Below, one piece after another: positions 29,203 to 38,133 of a DNA stretch of 50,709 nucleotides; the first letter of the stretch is position 1; the number at the start of each line of letters is the position of its first letter. The notes under the pieces were generated by a model. That model did not search any database, was not told where the DNA came from, and saw only the letters and a program-made list of their open reading frames with translations. The stretch covers positions 1 to 50,709 of the forward strand of contig JASHUM010000020.1 in assembly GCA_030040015.1 (NCBI GenBank), in the 5' to 3' direction. This DNA comes from Acidimicrobiales bacterium (GTDB taxonomy: Bacteria > Actinomycetota > Acidimicrobiia > Acidimicrobiales > UBA8190). The translations under genes were made by a program, and so were the position numbers.

Positions 29203-30140
29203 TCCCGCACCGGACGTCGTGCCCGGTCGCGCACCACGCCGGCCAGCACGGCGCACAGCTCAGGGTCGTCGTTGAAGGAGGCGGTGCGGGTGAAGGCGAC
29301 TCCCACCTTGCCGGCGACGGCGCGGGCATCGACGTCTATGTCGTAGAGCACCTCGAGATGGTCCGAGACGAACCCGATGGGGCAGACGACCACCGCTGGC
29401 GTCCCACGGTCGGCCTCCTCGGCGATCACCTCCCGCACGTCGGGACCGACCCAGGGCTCGGGTGTCCGGCCCGCGCTCTGCCAGGCCACCCGGATGCGGG
29501 GGAGGGCCTCGACGTCGGCCACCAGCCGCGCCGACTCGGCCAGCTGATCGGGGTAGTCGTCGCCCGCCTCGACCAAGGCGGCCGGGATGGAGTGTGCGCT
29601 GAACACGACGCAGGCGCCGTCGCCGCCTCCGGGCAACCGGGACAGGGCATCGCCCACGCGCCGGGAGACGAGCTCGGCGAAGCCGGGGGCGTCGTACCAG
29701 TGGTCGACCATGGCCAGCTCCATGCCGCGGGCTTCGCTCGCCTCCCGCGCCCGCCGGGCGTACTCCGCGACGCTGGCGCGCGACGAGTGGGGGGCGAGGA
29801 CCAAGCCGACGACCTTGCGCACCGTCGCGTCGGCCAGCTGCTTCACGGCGTCCTCGATCCTCGGGTCGGCGAAGCGGCTGCCGTGACGGACGACGAAGCC
29901 TCCCGGCTGGGCGCCCTGCAGGGCACCGGCGATGCCGTCCGCCTGGGAAGCGGTCACCGCGTTCAACGGCGACAGGCCGCCGATGGCCAGGTACCGGCTC
30001 TCGAGCTCGGCCAGTTGCTCGCTCGAGGGAGGCCGGCCCCGGCGGATCTCGGTGTAGAAGCCCTCCAGGTCCTCGATGCGCGCCGGCGTGCCGTGGGCCA
30101 TGACGAGGACCCCGACGGCCCCGTCCTCGTCGGTCGTCAC
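29199..30140 (-). CDS. hemH: Ferrochelatase (probably coproporphyrin ferrochelatase, HemH/CpfC)
   Basis: The enzyme inserts Fe2+ into the porphyrin ring. The 313-residue product shows MAHGTP near the N-terminus, the conserved His-containing [12 protein letters not shown], the active-site FSAHSIP, and [16 protein letters not shown] with the catalytic Glu. Actinobacterial enzymes of this family generally act on coproporphyrin III. Only three cysteines remain (about residues 177, 250 and 293), and the C-terminal cysteine cluster that binds [2Fe-2S] in the mycobacterial enzyme is absent. The GTG at 30140 overlaps the hemE stop. A longer reading of this frame runs across hemE but has no family similarity there. 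Confidence 0.93.
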   Translation of the reverse strand: MTTDEDGAVGVLVMAHGTPARIEDLEGFYTEIRRGRPPSSEQLAELESRYLAIGGLSPLNAVTASQADGIAGALQGAQPGGFVVRHGSRFADPRIEDAVKQLADATVRKVVGLVLAPHSSRASVAEYARRAREASEARGMELAMVDHWYDAPGFAELVSRRVGDALSRLPGGGDGACVVFSAHSIPAALVEAGDDYPDQLAESARLVADVEALPRIRVAWQSAGRTPEPWVGPDVREVIAEEADRGTPAVVVCPIGFVSDHLEVLYDIDVDARAVAGKVGVAFTRTASFNDDPELCAVLAGVVRDRARRPVRE

Positions 30141-31192
30141 GGCCCGGGCTCCGGCCACGGAGGTGGGGAGGGGCTCTCGTGGACGAGCTGGACCAGGCGC
30201 GCCAGCGTGTCCGGGTCGGTCTCGGGCAGCACCCCGTGGCCCAAGTTGAAGATGTGGCCCGTGCCCCCGCCCCGGGCCAGCACCCCGCGGGCGGCGCGCT
30301 CGACCACGTCCCATGGGGCCAGGCACAGGGCGGGGTCGAGGTTCCCTTGTACGGCCACCTGGGGCCCCAGGCGTCGACGGGCCTCGTCCAGCGGGACCCG
30401 CCAGTCGACGCCGACCACCTCGGACCCGGCCTCGGCCATCAGCTGGAGCAGCTCGCCCGTTCCCACCCCGAAGTGGATACGCGGCACCCCGCTCGCCTCC
30501 AGGCCGTGGAGCACCTTGACGCTGGCGGGGAGCACCGACCGGGCGTACTCGTCGGGGGCCAGGGCGCCGGCCCAGCTGTCGAAGATCTGCACGGCCGACG
30601 CCCCCGCGTCCACCTGGGCCAGCAAGAAGGCCAGCGAGAGCTCGGCCAGCCGATCGAGGAGGGCGGACCACAGCTCGGGGTCGCCGTGCATGAGGGCCTT
30701 GGTCCGTGCGTAGTGGCGGGAAGGTCCGCCTTCGACCAGGTAGCTGGCCACGGTGAAGGGTGCTCCGGCGAAGCCGATGAGCGGAACCGGGCCCAGCTCG
30801 GCCACCACGAGCTTCACCGTCTCGGTCACGAAGCCGAAGTCCTGTTGCGCCGAGACGGGGCGCAGCCGGGACAGGTCGGCGGGCGAGGCGAACGGTTCTC
30901 GGACGACGGGCCCCCGGCCCGCCTCGACCTCGACACCGAAGCCCGACACGGCGACGGGGACGACGATGTCGGAGAAGAGGATGGCGGCGTCGACGCCGTA
31001 GCGCCGCACGGGCTGCAGGGTCAGCTCGGCAGCCAGATCCGGTTGGCGAATGGCGTCGAGGATGCTGCCCGAGCCCCGGGTGGCCCGGTACTCGGGGAGG
31101 GAGCGGCCTGCCTGGCGCATGAACCACACCGGGACGTGGTCCACCGGCTGGCCCCGACACGCACGCAGGAAGGCCGAGTCGGCTGCGGACAC
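30137..31192 (-). CDS. hemE: Uroporphyrinogen decarboxylase
   Basis: HemE converts uroporphyrinogen III to coproporphyrinogen III in the cytoplasm, the step before the two downstream genes act. The 351-residue protein starts with the conserved block [16 protein letters not shown] (substrate-binding Arg residues), then LFSDIVVPV with the catalytic Asp, [12 protein letters not shown], and [11 protein letters not shown]. The start is GTG at 31192, two or three residues before the conserved region. It is the first gene of the hemE-hemH-hemG-lnt unit, all joined by four-base overlaps, and diverges from helD. Confidence 0.94.
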   Translation of the reverse strand: MSAADSAFLRACRGQPVDHVPVWFMRQAGRSLPEYRATRGSGSILDAIRQPDLAAELTLQPVRRYGVDAAILFSDIVVPVAVSGFGVEVEAGRGPVVREPFASPADLSRLRPVSAQQDFGFVTETVKLVVAELGPVPLIGFAGAPFTVASYLVEGGPSRHYARTKALMHGDPELWSALLDRLAELSLAFLLAQVDAGASAVQIFDSWAGALAPDEYARSVLPASVKVLHGLEASGVPRIHFGVGTGELLQLMAEAGSEVVGVDWRVPLDEARRRLGPQVAVQGNLDPALCLAPWDVVERAARGVLARGGGTGHIFNLGHGVLPETDPDTLARLVQLVHESPSPPPWPEPGP

Positions 31193-31314
31193 CCAGAGAC
31201 GCTATCGCCGCTCCTGGTGCGCGAAGGGGCCGGTCCCGGCAGGAGGGTGGTTGCGCGGCGCGGGATAGGATCGATGGTTCGCCGCCAGCGGGTGGTGGGC
31301 GATGAGGAGCGGCT
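31193..31314. promoter_or_regulatory. Divergent intergenic region between hemE and helD
   Basis: This 122-base gap holds the promoters of the haem operon and of helD. A TAnnnT element (TAGGAT, 31266-31271) could be a -10 for helD, but no matching -35 was recognised. GAGGAG at 31304-31309 lies 5 bases before the helD GTG and is a good ribosome binding site that fixes that start. No iron-box-like or palindromic operator was noticed here. Confidence 0.35.
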
Positions 31315-33552
31315 GTGGGCGATCATCCCGAGCTCGAGGCGGAGCAGGCGTTCGTCGACAGGGCCTATCGGCGCCTCGACCAGCTCCGCTCCGACACCGA
31401 GGAGCGCCTGCGCTCGGTGCTGGACCAGGGACGGGGCGGCACCCACCAATTCCGCGAGGAGCGCGACGTCATCGTCCGCACCAGCCTGGCCCGGCTCGAC
31501 CAGCTCGACATCGGCGACCAGGCCCTGTGCTTCGGCCGCATCGACCGCCTCGCCGAGGCCGACGGGACCGAGAGCTTCCACATCGGGCGCCTGGGCATCT
31601 CCGCCGAGGACCTCGAGCCCCTGGTGGTGGACTGGCGGGCCCCGGTCGCCGAGCCCTTCTACCGCGCCACCGGGAGAGACCCCATGGGCCTCGTCCTGCG
31701 CCGTCACCTCGCCGCTGAGGGCAGGCGCATCGTGGGCCTCGAGGACGAACGCTTCGGCCGGCCCGGCGCCGGGGGCGCCCCGGACACCGCGAGCGGCCCG
31801 GACGGCAACGGCAGTGAGCCCGCCCTGGCCGACGATCTCGAGGTGGGAGGGCCCGGAGCCCTGCTGGCCGCAGTGGAAGGGGCCCGCTCCGGCCACATGC
31901 GCGACATCGTCGCCACCATCCAGCGGGAGCAGGACGAGATCATCCGTTCCCCTCTCCCCGGGGTGCTGGTGGTCCAGGGCGGCCCCGGCACCGGCAAGAC
32001 GGCGGTGGCCCTGCACCGCGCCGCCTACCTGCTCTACACCCACCGATTCCCCCTCGAGCGCCAAGGTGTCCTCGTCATCGGGCCCAACCCCCTGTTCCTC
32101 CGCTACATCGAGCAGGTGCTGCCCTCGTTGGGCGAGACGGGCGTGACCCTGTCCACCATCACCGGCCTCGTCCACGGCATCGCCCCGCGCGCCGAGGAGC
32201 GGGCCGAGGTGGCCCGGCTCAAGGGAGAGGCGCGCATGGCGCGCCTGGTGTCCAAGGCGGTACGCACCCGCCAGCGGCCGCTGCGACACACGGCCGAGAT
32301 CCCCTACGGCGCCGGGGTTTTGCGGATCACGCCGGAGATGTCCGCCGAGGTGGTGACGGCGGCACGACGCCGTCCGGGCACCCACAACGCCAGGCGGCGC
32401 TTCGTCGAGCAGCTCGTGACGAGGAGGCTGGCCGAGGAGCATCTGCGCACGCTGGGTCTCCACGGCGTCGAGCACAACGGCCCCGTGCAGGGGAACGGGA
32501 GCGTCTCCGGCGCCAGTGGCGGGCCGGAGCTCGACGACGTCGACGGGTTCGACCTCGGCGAGTTCGGCGCCCTGCTTCGCCAGCGACCCGAGATGGTCGA
32601 GGCGCTGGACCGCATGTGGCCCCGGCTCAGCGCCGAAGAGCTCCTCCACGACGTGTTCGGCTCACCGGCGCTCCTGGGCCTGGCCGCTGCCGGTGTGCTG
32701 CGTCCAGAGGAGCAGCGCATGCTCCTGCGCCCCCGCTCCTCCTCACTGGCCGAGATCCCCTTCACGGCGGCCGATCTGGCCCTCGTCGACGAGGCGCGGG
32801 TCCTCCTCGGAGCGCGCCGGGCCCGTCGCCCGGCCAACGGCACCGAGGCCGACGAGCCCCGCACCTACGGCCACATCGTGGTCGACGAGGCTCAGGACCT
32901 CTCTCCCATGCAGCTGCGGATGATCTCGCGGCGCTCGCTCTCGGGGTCGGTCACGGTGGTGGGCGACATCGCCCAGGCCACCGGGCCGTGGGCGCCGGGC
33001 AACTGGGACGAGGTCACCGCCCATCTGCCCGCCGGCCGGCCCCCTCGTCTGGTCGAGCTGACCGTCAGCTACCGGACCCCGGCCGAGGTGGTCGACGTGG
33101 CGGCGCGCATACTGGCCGAGGCGGCGCCGGGCATGTTGCCACCCCGGGCCGTGCGCCGGACCGGCGTGCCGCCGCGCTATGTCCGCGTCGGTAGGGAAGA
33201 CCTCGCAGCGACCACGGCGTCGCTGTCGCGCCAGCTGGTCGACGAAGTTGGCCCGGGGACCGTGGCCGTGTTGGCCCCGGCGTCACTCGTGGCGGAGGTG
33301 TCGTTGGCGCTCGACCGAGCCGGCGCTCCCGCCAGCGACCCCCTCGTCGACGGGCTGGGGGCGCCGCTGAGCCTGCTCCCGGTGGACCTGGCCAACGGCC
33401 TGGAATTCGACGCCGTCGTCGTCGTCGAGCCGGCCACCGTGGTCGACGAGTCCCCGCAGGGCCTGCGCGCGCTGTACGTCGCCGTCACCCGTCCCACGCG
33501 CCGTCTGGCCGTGGTGCACGAGCGGCGTCTTCCTGGAGCTTTTGCGCGCTGA
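31315..33552 (+). CDS. helD: HelD-like superfamily 1 (UvrD/Rep-like) ATPase
   Basis: This 745-residue protein fits the size of actinobacterial HelD, an ATPase that removes stalled RNA polymerase from DNA. An N-terminal charged helical arm (about 5-65) is followed by the HelD-type segment VDWRAPVAEPFY. The P-loop is QGGPGTGKTAVALHRAAY (Walker A 222-229). A large insertion follows, then motif II VVDEAQDLSPMQ, motif III VVGDIAQATGPWA, motif IV-like LTVSYRTPAEV, and a C-terminal GLEFDAVVVVEP...LYVAVTRPTRRL end. The start is GTG with GAGGAG 5 bases upstream. An ordinary UvrD-like helicase cannot be excluded from sequence alone, but the N-terminal arm and lack of other UvrD accessory domains favour HelD. 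Confidence 0.83.
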   Translation: MGDHPELEAEQAFVDRAYRRLDQLRSDTEERLRSVLDQGRGGTHQFREERDVIVRTSLARLDQLDIGDQALCFGRIDRLAEADGTESFHIGRLGISAEDLEPLVVDWRAPVAEPFYRATGRDPMGLVLRRHLAAEGRRIVGLEDERFGRPGAGGAPDTASGPDGNGSEPALADDLEVGGPGALLAAVEGARSGHMRDIVATIQREQDEIIRSPLPGVLVVQGGPGTGKTAVALHRAAYLLYTHRFPLERQGVLVIGPNPLFLRYIEQVLPSLGETGVTLSTITGLVHGIAPRAEERAEVARLKGEARMARLVSKAVRTRQRPLRHTAEIPYGAGVLRITPEMSAEVVTAARRRPGTHNARRRFVEQLVTRRLAEEHLRTLGLHGVEHNGPVQGNGSVSGASGGPELDDVDGFDLGEFGALLRQRPEMVEALDRMWPRLSAEELLHDVFGSPALLGLAAAGVLRPEEQRMLLRPRSSSLAEIPFTAADLALVDEARVLLGARRARRPANGTEADEPRTYGHIVVDEAQDLSPMQLRMISRRSLSGSVTVVGDIAQATGPWAPGNWDEVTAHLPAGRPPRLVELTVSYRTPAEVVDVAARILAEAAPGMLPPRAVRRTGVPPRYVRVGREDLAATTASLSRQLVDEVGPGTVAVLAPASLVAEVSLALDRAGAPASDPLVDGLGAPLSLLPVDLANGLEFDAVVVVEPATVVDESPQGLRALYVAVTRPTRRLAVVHERRLPGAFAR

Positions 33553-33608
33553 ACCGGGTCAGTCCCGGTGTTGGCGCGAGATGGCCGCCGTCCGCTAGGA
33601 AGGGCGCT

Positions 33609-34223
33609 GTGACGGAGGCCCTGACGGTCGAGCCCACCGCGCCGGGCCGCCGCCACGTACCCGAGCGGCCCCCCCTGCTGGCCGTGGGCGTGATGATCTG
33701 GCTCGGCTCGGAGCTCATGTTCTTCAGCGGCTTGTTCGCCGCCTACTTCACCATCCGGGCCCATTCGGCGACCTGGCCCCTGCTCGACGGCAAGCATCTC
33801 GACCTCATCCAGGCCGGCATCTTCAGCGTCGTCCTCATCGCCTCCAGTCCGACGTTCCAGATGGGGGTGTGGGCACAGGAGCGCGGTGAGCGGAGCAAGG
33901 CGCGCTGGTGGATCGCCATCAGCTTCCTCATGGGCCTGGCGTTCATCGCCAACACCCTCTACGAGTGGCACGACTTCGCCTCGTCGGGCCACGGCCCCGC
34001 CCTGAACGCCTACTGGTCGCTGTTCTTCATCATGACCGGCATCCACGGTCTGCACGTGACCCTCGGACTCGTCGCCATGATCTTCCTCTCGGGACGGATG
34101 CGGGGCTCGGCCGGCGACCCCGGTGAGACCAACGTGTACCAAGCGGTCGGCTACTACTGGCACTTCGTCGACTTCATGTGGATCGGCATCTTCAGCTGCC
34201 TGTTCCTGCTCAAGACCGGATGA
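33609..34223 (+). CDS. ctaE: Cytochrome c oxidase subunit III (aa3 type)
   Basis: This is a subunit of the terminal aa3 oxidase, which forms a supercomplex with the bcc complex in actinobacteria. The 204-residue protein has five hydrophobic helices, the short form usual in actinobacteria. Recognisable motifs are WLGSELMFFSGLFAAYFTIR near the N-terminus, the central YEWHDF, FFIMTGIHGLHVTLG, and the C-terminal YYWHFVDFMWIGIF. The GTG start has AGGAAGGG four bases upstream (33597-33604). It leads the ctaE-qcrC-qcrA-qcrB operon, and its stop overlaps the qcrC ATG (ATGA). Oxidase subunits I, II and IV are not in the window. Confidence 0.95.
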   Translation: MTEALTVEPTAPGRRHVPERPPLLAVGVMIWLGSELMFFSGLFAAYFTIRAHSATWPLLDGKHLDLIQAGIFSVVLIASSPTFQMGVWAQERGERSKARWWIAISFLMGLAFIANTLYEWHDFASSGHGPALNAYWSLFFIMTGIHGLHVTLGLVAMIFLSGRMRGSAGDPGETNVYQAVGYYWHFVDFMWIGIFSCLFLLKTG

Positions 34224-35080
34224 CGACCCAGGACGAGGCTCAGGCCCGGACGGGTGGGCTCAGGGCGCGGGTGCTGCTGCTCCCCGCGCTGGTCGTGGTG
34301 GGTGTCGCCGTCACCGGGATCCTGACCTCCGGCATGGGGGCGGCGGCCAGCACCTCGCACCGGGCCGCCGCCACCACCGACGCAACCCAGCCCGCCGACC
34401 CCATCACCTATTCCCTTCCGCCGTCGAGCGACATCGCCACAGGACAGAACCTCTTCGAGGCCAACTGCGCCAGTTGCCACGGCCCCGACGCCTTCGGGAC
34501 GGACCGGGCGCCCAACCTCGTCGGGCTCGGAGCGGCCACGGTGGACTTCTGGGTGTCGACGGGGCGGATGCCACTGGCGAGCTCCTCGATCCAGGCCCTG
34601 CGCAAGCCGCCGCGCTTCGACCGCAAGCAGACCCTCGAGATCGTGGCCTTCGTCGCTTCTCTGGCGCCGGCGTCGGTGAGCGGGCCCGCCGTCCCCCACG
34701 TCGACCTGCAAGGCGCCAGCCTGGCCACGGGCAACAACCTGTTCGTGCTCAACTGTGCCGGGTGCCACACGGTGACGGGCGCCGGTGACGCTCTCGCCGA
34801 CGGGTACTTCGCCCCCTCGCTCCACAGGGCCACCCGCACCCAGGTGGCCGAGGCGGTGCGGACGGGACCCGGCAACATGCCGCGCTTCGGCCCGGGCACA
34901 CTGAGCGACCAGCAGGTGGCCGACATCGTCGCCTACGTGACCGGTCCCATCCAGCACCCCGACAACCGGGGCGGGCTCGGCCTGGGTGGGATCGGGCCGG
35001 TGGCCGAAGGGTTCGTCGCCCTGTTCGTGGGCGTCGGGGCGCTCATGTTGATCGCCTTCTGGATCGGGGACCGGGCATGA
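34220..35080 (+). CDS. qcrC: Cytochrome bc1 complex di-haem cytochrome c subunit
   Basis: QcrC is the membrane-bound di-haem cytochrome c of the actinobacterial bcc complex and passes electrons directly to the aa3 oxidase. The 286-residue protein has an N-terminal signal/anchor (about 15-35), two CxxCH haem sites (CASCH at 83-87 and CAGCH at 179-183), candidate Met axial ligands (GRMPLA, GNMPRF), and a C-terminal transmembrane helix (about 260-282). The ATG at 34220 overlaps the ctaE stop; an upstream extension of the frame lies inside ctaE. The stop overlaps the qcrA ATG. Confidence 0.95.
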   Translation: MTTQDEAQARTGGLRARVLLLPALVVVGVAVTGILTSGMGAAASTSHRAAATTDATQPADPITYSLPPSSDIATGQNLFEANCASCHGPDAFGTDRAPNLVGLGAATVDFWVSTGRMPLASSSIQALRKPPRFDRKQTLEIVAFVASLAPASVSGPAVPHVDLQGASLATGNNLFVLNCAGCHTVTGAGDALADGYFAPSLHRATRTQVAEAVRTGPGNMPRFGPGTLSDQQVADIVAYVTGPIQHPDNRGGLGLGGIGPVAEGFVALFVGVGALMLIAFWIGDRA

Positions 35081-36015
35081 CCCAGCTGCCTCCGCCCTCT
35101 GTCGGTGGCGACGGCGCCGAGGACGTGCCCGTCGCCGCATTCGACGACGCCCATCTCCAGCCCTACGCCAAGCACCCTCGGCGGGCCGAGATCGTCGTGG
35201 GGGCGTGCCTGTTCGTGGGGTTCCTGGGATTCGTGGCGTACGGCGCCACCTACTGGGTCGGCGGCCAGACGCAGGTCGAGGCGGTCACCCTGGGCCTCGG
35301 GTTCTTCGGCTTCGGCTTCGCCATGTCGGCCTGGGGGAAATACCTCATGCCCAAGGGCCCCTTCACCGAGGACCGGCACCCCGTGGAGGGCACCGAGCCC
35401 GAGGTGCAGGCCCTCGCCGCCGCCGTGAGCGAGCGGGGGAAGATGGTGTTCCGCCGCCGCGGCGTCCTGGGCGGCTTGCTCGGGCTGGCCGGGGCGGCCA
35501 TGGGTGTGGTCCTGGCCTTCCCGCTGCTGCGCTCGCTCGGCCCGCAGCCGATGAAGGCCCTGGACACCACGGATTGGAAGCCGGGCGCGTACCTGGTCGA
35601 CATCAACGCACGGCGGATCACCGTCGACGACCTTGAGGTCGGGGGTGCCCTCACCGTGTTCCCCGAGGGCTTCGTGGGATCGGCGATCGACCAGACCATG
35701 CTCATCAGGCCCTCCTCGGTCAACATCGTGACCAAGCCGGGGCGCGAGACGTGGGGGCCGCAGGGATACCTGGCGTACTCGAAGGTGTGCACCCACGCCG
35801 GGTGCCCGGTGGGGCTGTACATGGAGCAGACCCAGCAGCTCCTCTGCCCGTGCCACCAGTCGCTGTTCGACGTCCTCGACGGCGCCCAGCAGGTGTTCGG
35901 CCCGGCCCCCCGTCCCCTTCCCCAGCTCCCCCTCTACATAGACTCGCTCGGCTACCTGCGGGCGCAGGCTCCGTACGACCAGCCGATCGGACCGGGCTTC
36001 TGGGAGCGATCGTGA
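35077..36015 (+). CDS. qcrA: Rieske iron-sulfur subunit of the bcc complex
   Basis: QcrA carries the Rieske [2Fe-2S] cluster that takes the first electron from menaquinol. The 312-residue protein has three transmembrane helices (about 38-58, 68-88, 130-150), the actinobacterial form, followed by the cluster domain. The cluster motifs are CTHAGC (Cys238, His240, Cys243) and CPCHQS (Cys257, Cys259, His260). The ATG overlaps the qcrC stop and the TGA overlaps the qcrB GTG. Confidence 0.96.
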   Translation: MTQLPPPSVGGDGAEDVPVAAFDDAHLQPYAKHPRRAEIVVGACLFVGFLGFVAYGATYWVGGQTQVEAVTLGLGFFGFGFAMSAWGKYLMPKGPFTEDRHPVEGTEPEVQALAAAVSERGKMVFRRRGVLGGLLGLAGAAMGVVLAFPLLRSLGPQPMKALDTTDWKPGAYLVDINARRITVDDLEVGGALTVFPEGFVGSAIDQTMLIRPSSVNIVTKPGRETWGPQGYLAYSKVCTHAGCPVGLYMEQTQQLLCPCHQSLFDVLDGAQQVFGPAPRPLPQLPLYIDSLGYLRAQAPYDQPIGPGFWERS

Positions 36016-37592
36016 GCAGCACCACCACACCACCGCCTGGTCCACCCGCCGGATCGGTCCCGGGCGTACCGAGCGCGGACGGGAAGCAGAAGAAGCTGGA
36101 CCCCGTCGACGCCGGCGTGAAGTGGCTGGACCAGCGGCTCGGGATCGCCAAGGGCGGGCGGACCTTCCTGGACAAGATCTTCCCCGACCACTGGTCGTTC
36201 CTCCTCGGGGAGATCGCTCTCTACTCGTTCGTGATCCTGATCCTGACGGGGATCTACCTCTCGCTCTTCTACAACCCTTCCACCGCCACAGTCGTCTACC
36301 ACGGCGCCTACGCCCCGCTGCGGGGGGTTCGGATGTCGGCGGCCTACGCGTCGACGGTGAACCTCTCCTTCGCGGTGCGCAGCGGCCTGGTCATCCGCCA
36401 GATGCACCACTGGGCGGCGGACGTCTTCGTCGGCTCCATCGCCGTCCACATGGCCCGGATCTTCTTCACCGGTGCGTATCGCAAGCCCCGCGAGCTCAAC
36501 TGGATCGTGGGCGTCACCCTGCTCATGCTGGCCATCGTCAACGGCTTCATCGGCTACTCCCTGCCCGACGACCTGGTGTCGGGGACGGGGATCCGCCTGG
36601 CGTTCTCGTTCGTCCTGTCCATCCCGCTCGTGGGCAGCTATCTGGCCTTCTTCGTCTTCGGCGGGAACTATCCCGGCAACGGCGACATCATCCCCCGCTT
36701 CTTCATCCTTCACGTGGTGGTACTGCCCCTCGTCATCCTGGGCCTGATCGCCGCCCACCTCGGGCTGTTGGTCCGCCAGAAGCACACCCAGTTCCCCGGC
36801 CACGGGCGCACCGAGAAGAACGTCGTCGGCACCCCCATGTACCCGGCCTTCATCGCCAAGACGACGGGGTACCTGTTCATGATCACCGGGGTGCTGTGGG
36901 CCATGGGCGGGTTGCTCCAGATCAACCCCATCTGGCAGTACGGGCCGTACGAGCCGTACAAGATCAGCTACGCCGTGCAGCCGGACTGGTACATGGGCTG
37001 GCTCGACGGCGCCCTGCGCATCATGCCCAGCTGGGAGTTCGTCGGGTTCGGCCATACCATCCCCTTCGAGGTGTTCCTCCCCGCCATCATCTTCCCCGGC
37101 GTCACCTTCACGCTCTTCTACGCCTGGCCCTTCATCGAGGCCAAGCTGACCGGTGACCGTGCCGTGCACCACCTGCTGGTCAGGCCCCGGGACCGGCCTC
37201 TCATCACCGCCCTGGGAGCGGGCATGCTGGCCTTCTACTTCACGCTGTTCTCGGCCAGCTCCACCGACGTCCTGGCCAACTTCTTCCAGATCTCGCTCAA
37301 CAGCGTCCTGTGGTTCTTCCGCTTCGCCGTGATCTTCGTCCCGATCATCGTGTTCTTCGTGGCCTGGCGGATGTGCATCGACCTGTCGCTGTCCGGGGCG
37401 GGCAAGCGCAAGCGGGCCAACATCGTGACCCGCTCCGCCACGGGCGAGTACGCCATCACCAAGAGCGACCGGCGGCCGGGCGACGGGCACGAGGAGCTCG
37501 ATCCCGAGCTGGTACCCACGTTCATCGAGGTGCCCGACACGGTCGGCATGGGAGAGACCGTCGGCGTGCGCCGGATCCCCCGGCGAGTCTGA
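36012..37592 (+). CDS. qcrB: Cytochrome b subunit of the bcc complex
   Basis: QcrB houses the two b-type haems and the quinol oxidation/reduction sites. The 526-residue protein shows haem-ligand histidines in RQMHHWAADVFVG and VHMARIF, paired with HVVVLPLVILGLIAAH. It also has the Qo loop with PDWYMGWLDG, the actinobacterial version of PEWY. After the last helices there is a hydrophilic tail of about 75 residues, typical of actinobacterial QcrB. The GTG at 36012 overlaps the qcrA stop. The upstream continuation of this frame sits within qcrA and is a shadow. Confidence 0.96.
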   Translation: MSSTTTPPPGPPAGSVPGVPSADGKQKKLDPVDAGVKWLDQRLGIAKGGRTFLDKIFPDHWSFLLGEIALYSFVILILTGIYLSLFYNPSTATVVYHGAYAPLRGVRMSAAYASTVNLSFAVRSGLVIRQMHHWAADVFVGSIAVHMARIFFTGAYRKPRELNWIVGVTLLMLAIVNGFIGYSLPDDLVSGTGIRLAFSFVLSIPLVGSYLAFFVFGGNYPGNGDIIPRFFILHVVVLPLVILGLIAAHLGLLVRQKHTQFPGHGRTEKNVVGTPMYPAFIAKTTGYLFMITGVLWAMGGLLQINPIWQYGPYEPYKISYAVQPDWYMGWLDGALRIMPSWEFVGFGHTIPFEVFLPAIIFPGVTFTLFYAWPFIEAKLTGDRAVHHLLVRPRDRPLITALGAGMLAFYFTLFSASSTDVLANFFQISLNSVLWFFRFAVIFVPIIVFFVAWRMCIDLSLSGAGKRKRANIVTRSATGEYAITKSDRRPGDGHEELDPELVPTFIEVPDTVGMGETVGVRRIPRRV

Positions 37593-38098
37593 GCTCGCCG
37601 CCGGTCGTCCGTCCGGCTCGGCCCGGCGACGGGCCCGAGGTGGCCCGGCTGGCCGAGTCGATGTTCCGGTCCCTCGGGGCAGAGCTCTCCGACCCCGCCT
37701 GGCAGGCGTGGCGGGAGGCGGCCACCGCCGCCGTGGTGGAGCGGGACGAGACCCGGGTCGCCATGTTCGTGGTGGACCACCCGGGACAGGTGGGTGTGCT
37801 CGTGTCGTGCGGAGCGGGCATCGTCTTGGAGCGTCTTCCCAACCCGTGGCACCCCAACGGGCTGGCCGGATACGTGCAGTGGATGTCGACGGAGCCCGAA
37901 TTCCGCCGGCGGGGGATGGCTCGGGCCGTGCTCCGGGCCGTGCTGGCGTGGTTCGAGGAGCGGGGAGTGGACAACGTCGAGCTGCACGCCACCGAGCAGG
38001 GTGCGCCGCTCTACCGATCCGAGGGATTCTGGCGAGGCAGCGGCGGTGAGCCCATGCGCCGCCGGCCCTGGGACCCGCCGCCCGAGATGCGCGGATAG
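37589..38098 (+). CDS. GNAT family N-acetyltransferase, probable CTG start
   Basis: This is a single GNAT domain of about 169 residues. The beta1 strand is VVRPARPGDGPEVARLAES. The central strand and acetyl-CoA loop are QWMSTEPEFRRRGMARAV (R-R-x-G-M-A), and the C-terminal part is LHATEQGAPLYRSEGF. No ATG, GTG or TTG precedes beta1 in frame within the gap. A CTG at 37589 overlaps the qcrB stop (CTGA), matching the geometry of neighbouring NTGA junctions, and is taken as the start. The first GTG, at 37640, would delete beta1. The substrate is unknown. The gene is probably co-transcribed with qcrB. Confidence 0.72.
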   Translation: MSSPPVVRPARPGDGPEVARLAESMFRSLGAELSDPAWQAWREAATAAVVERDETRVAMFVVDHPGQVGVLVSCGAGIVLERLPNPWHPNGLAGYVQWMSTEPEFRRRGMARAVLRAVLAWFEERGVDNVELHATEQGAPLYRSEGFWRGSGGEPMRRRPWDPPPEMRG

Positions 38099-38133
38099 GA
38101 CGTGAGGGACACTGCCGGAGGGGTGATGCTCGG

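Noticed and set aside
29199-31160. A 653-codon minus-strand frame suggesting a hemE-hemH fusion
   Set aside because: Only the last 313 codons match ferrochelatase. The upstream part is a frame shadow of hemE, and a GTG overlapping the hemE stop gives a normal-length enzyme.
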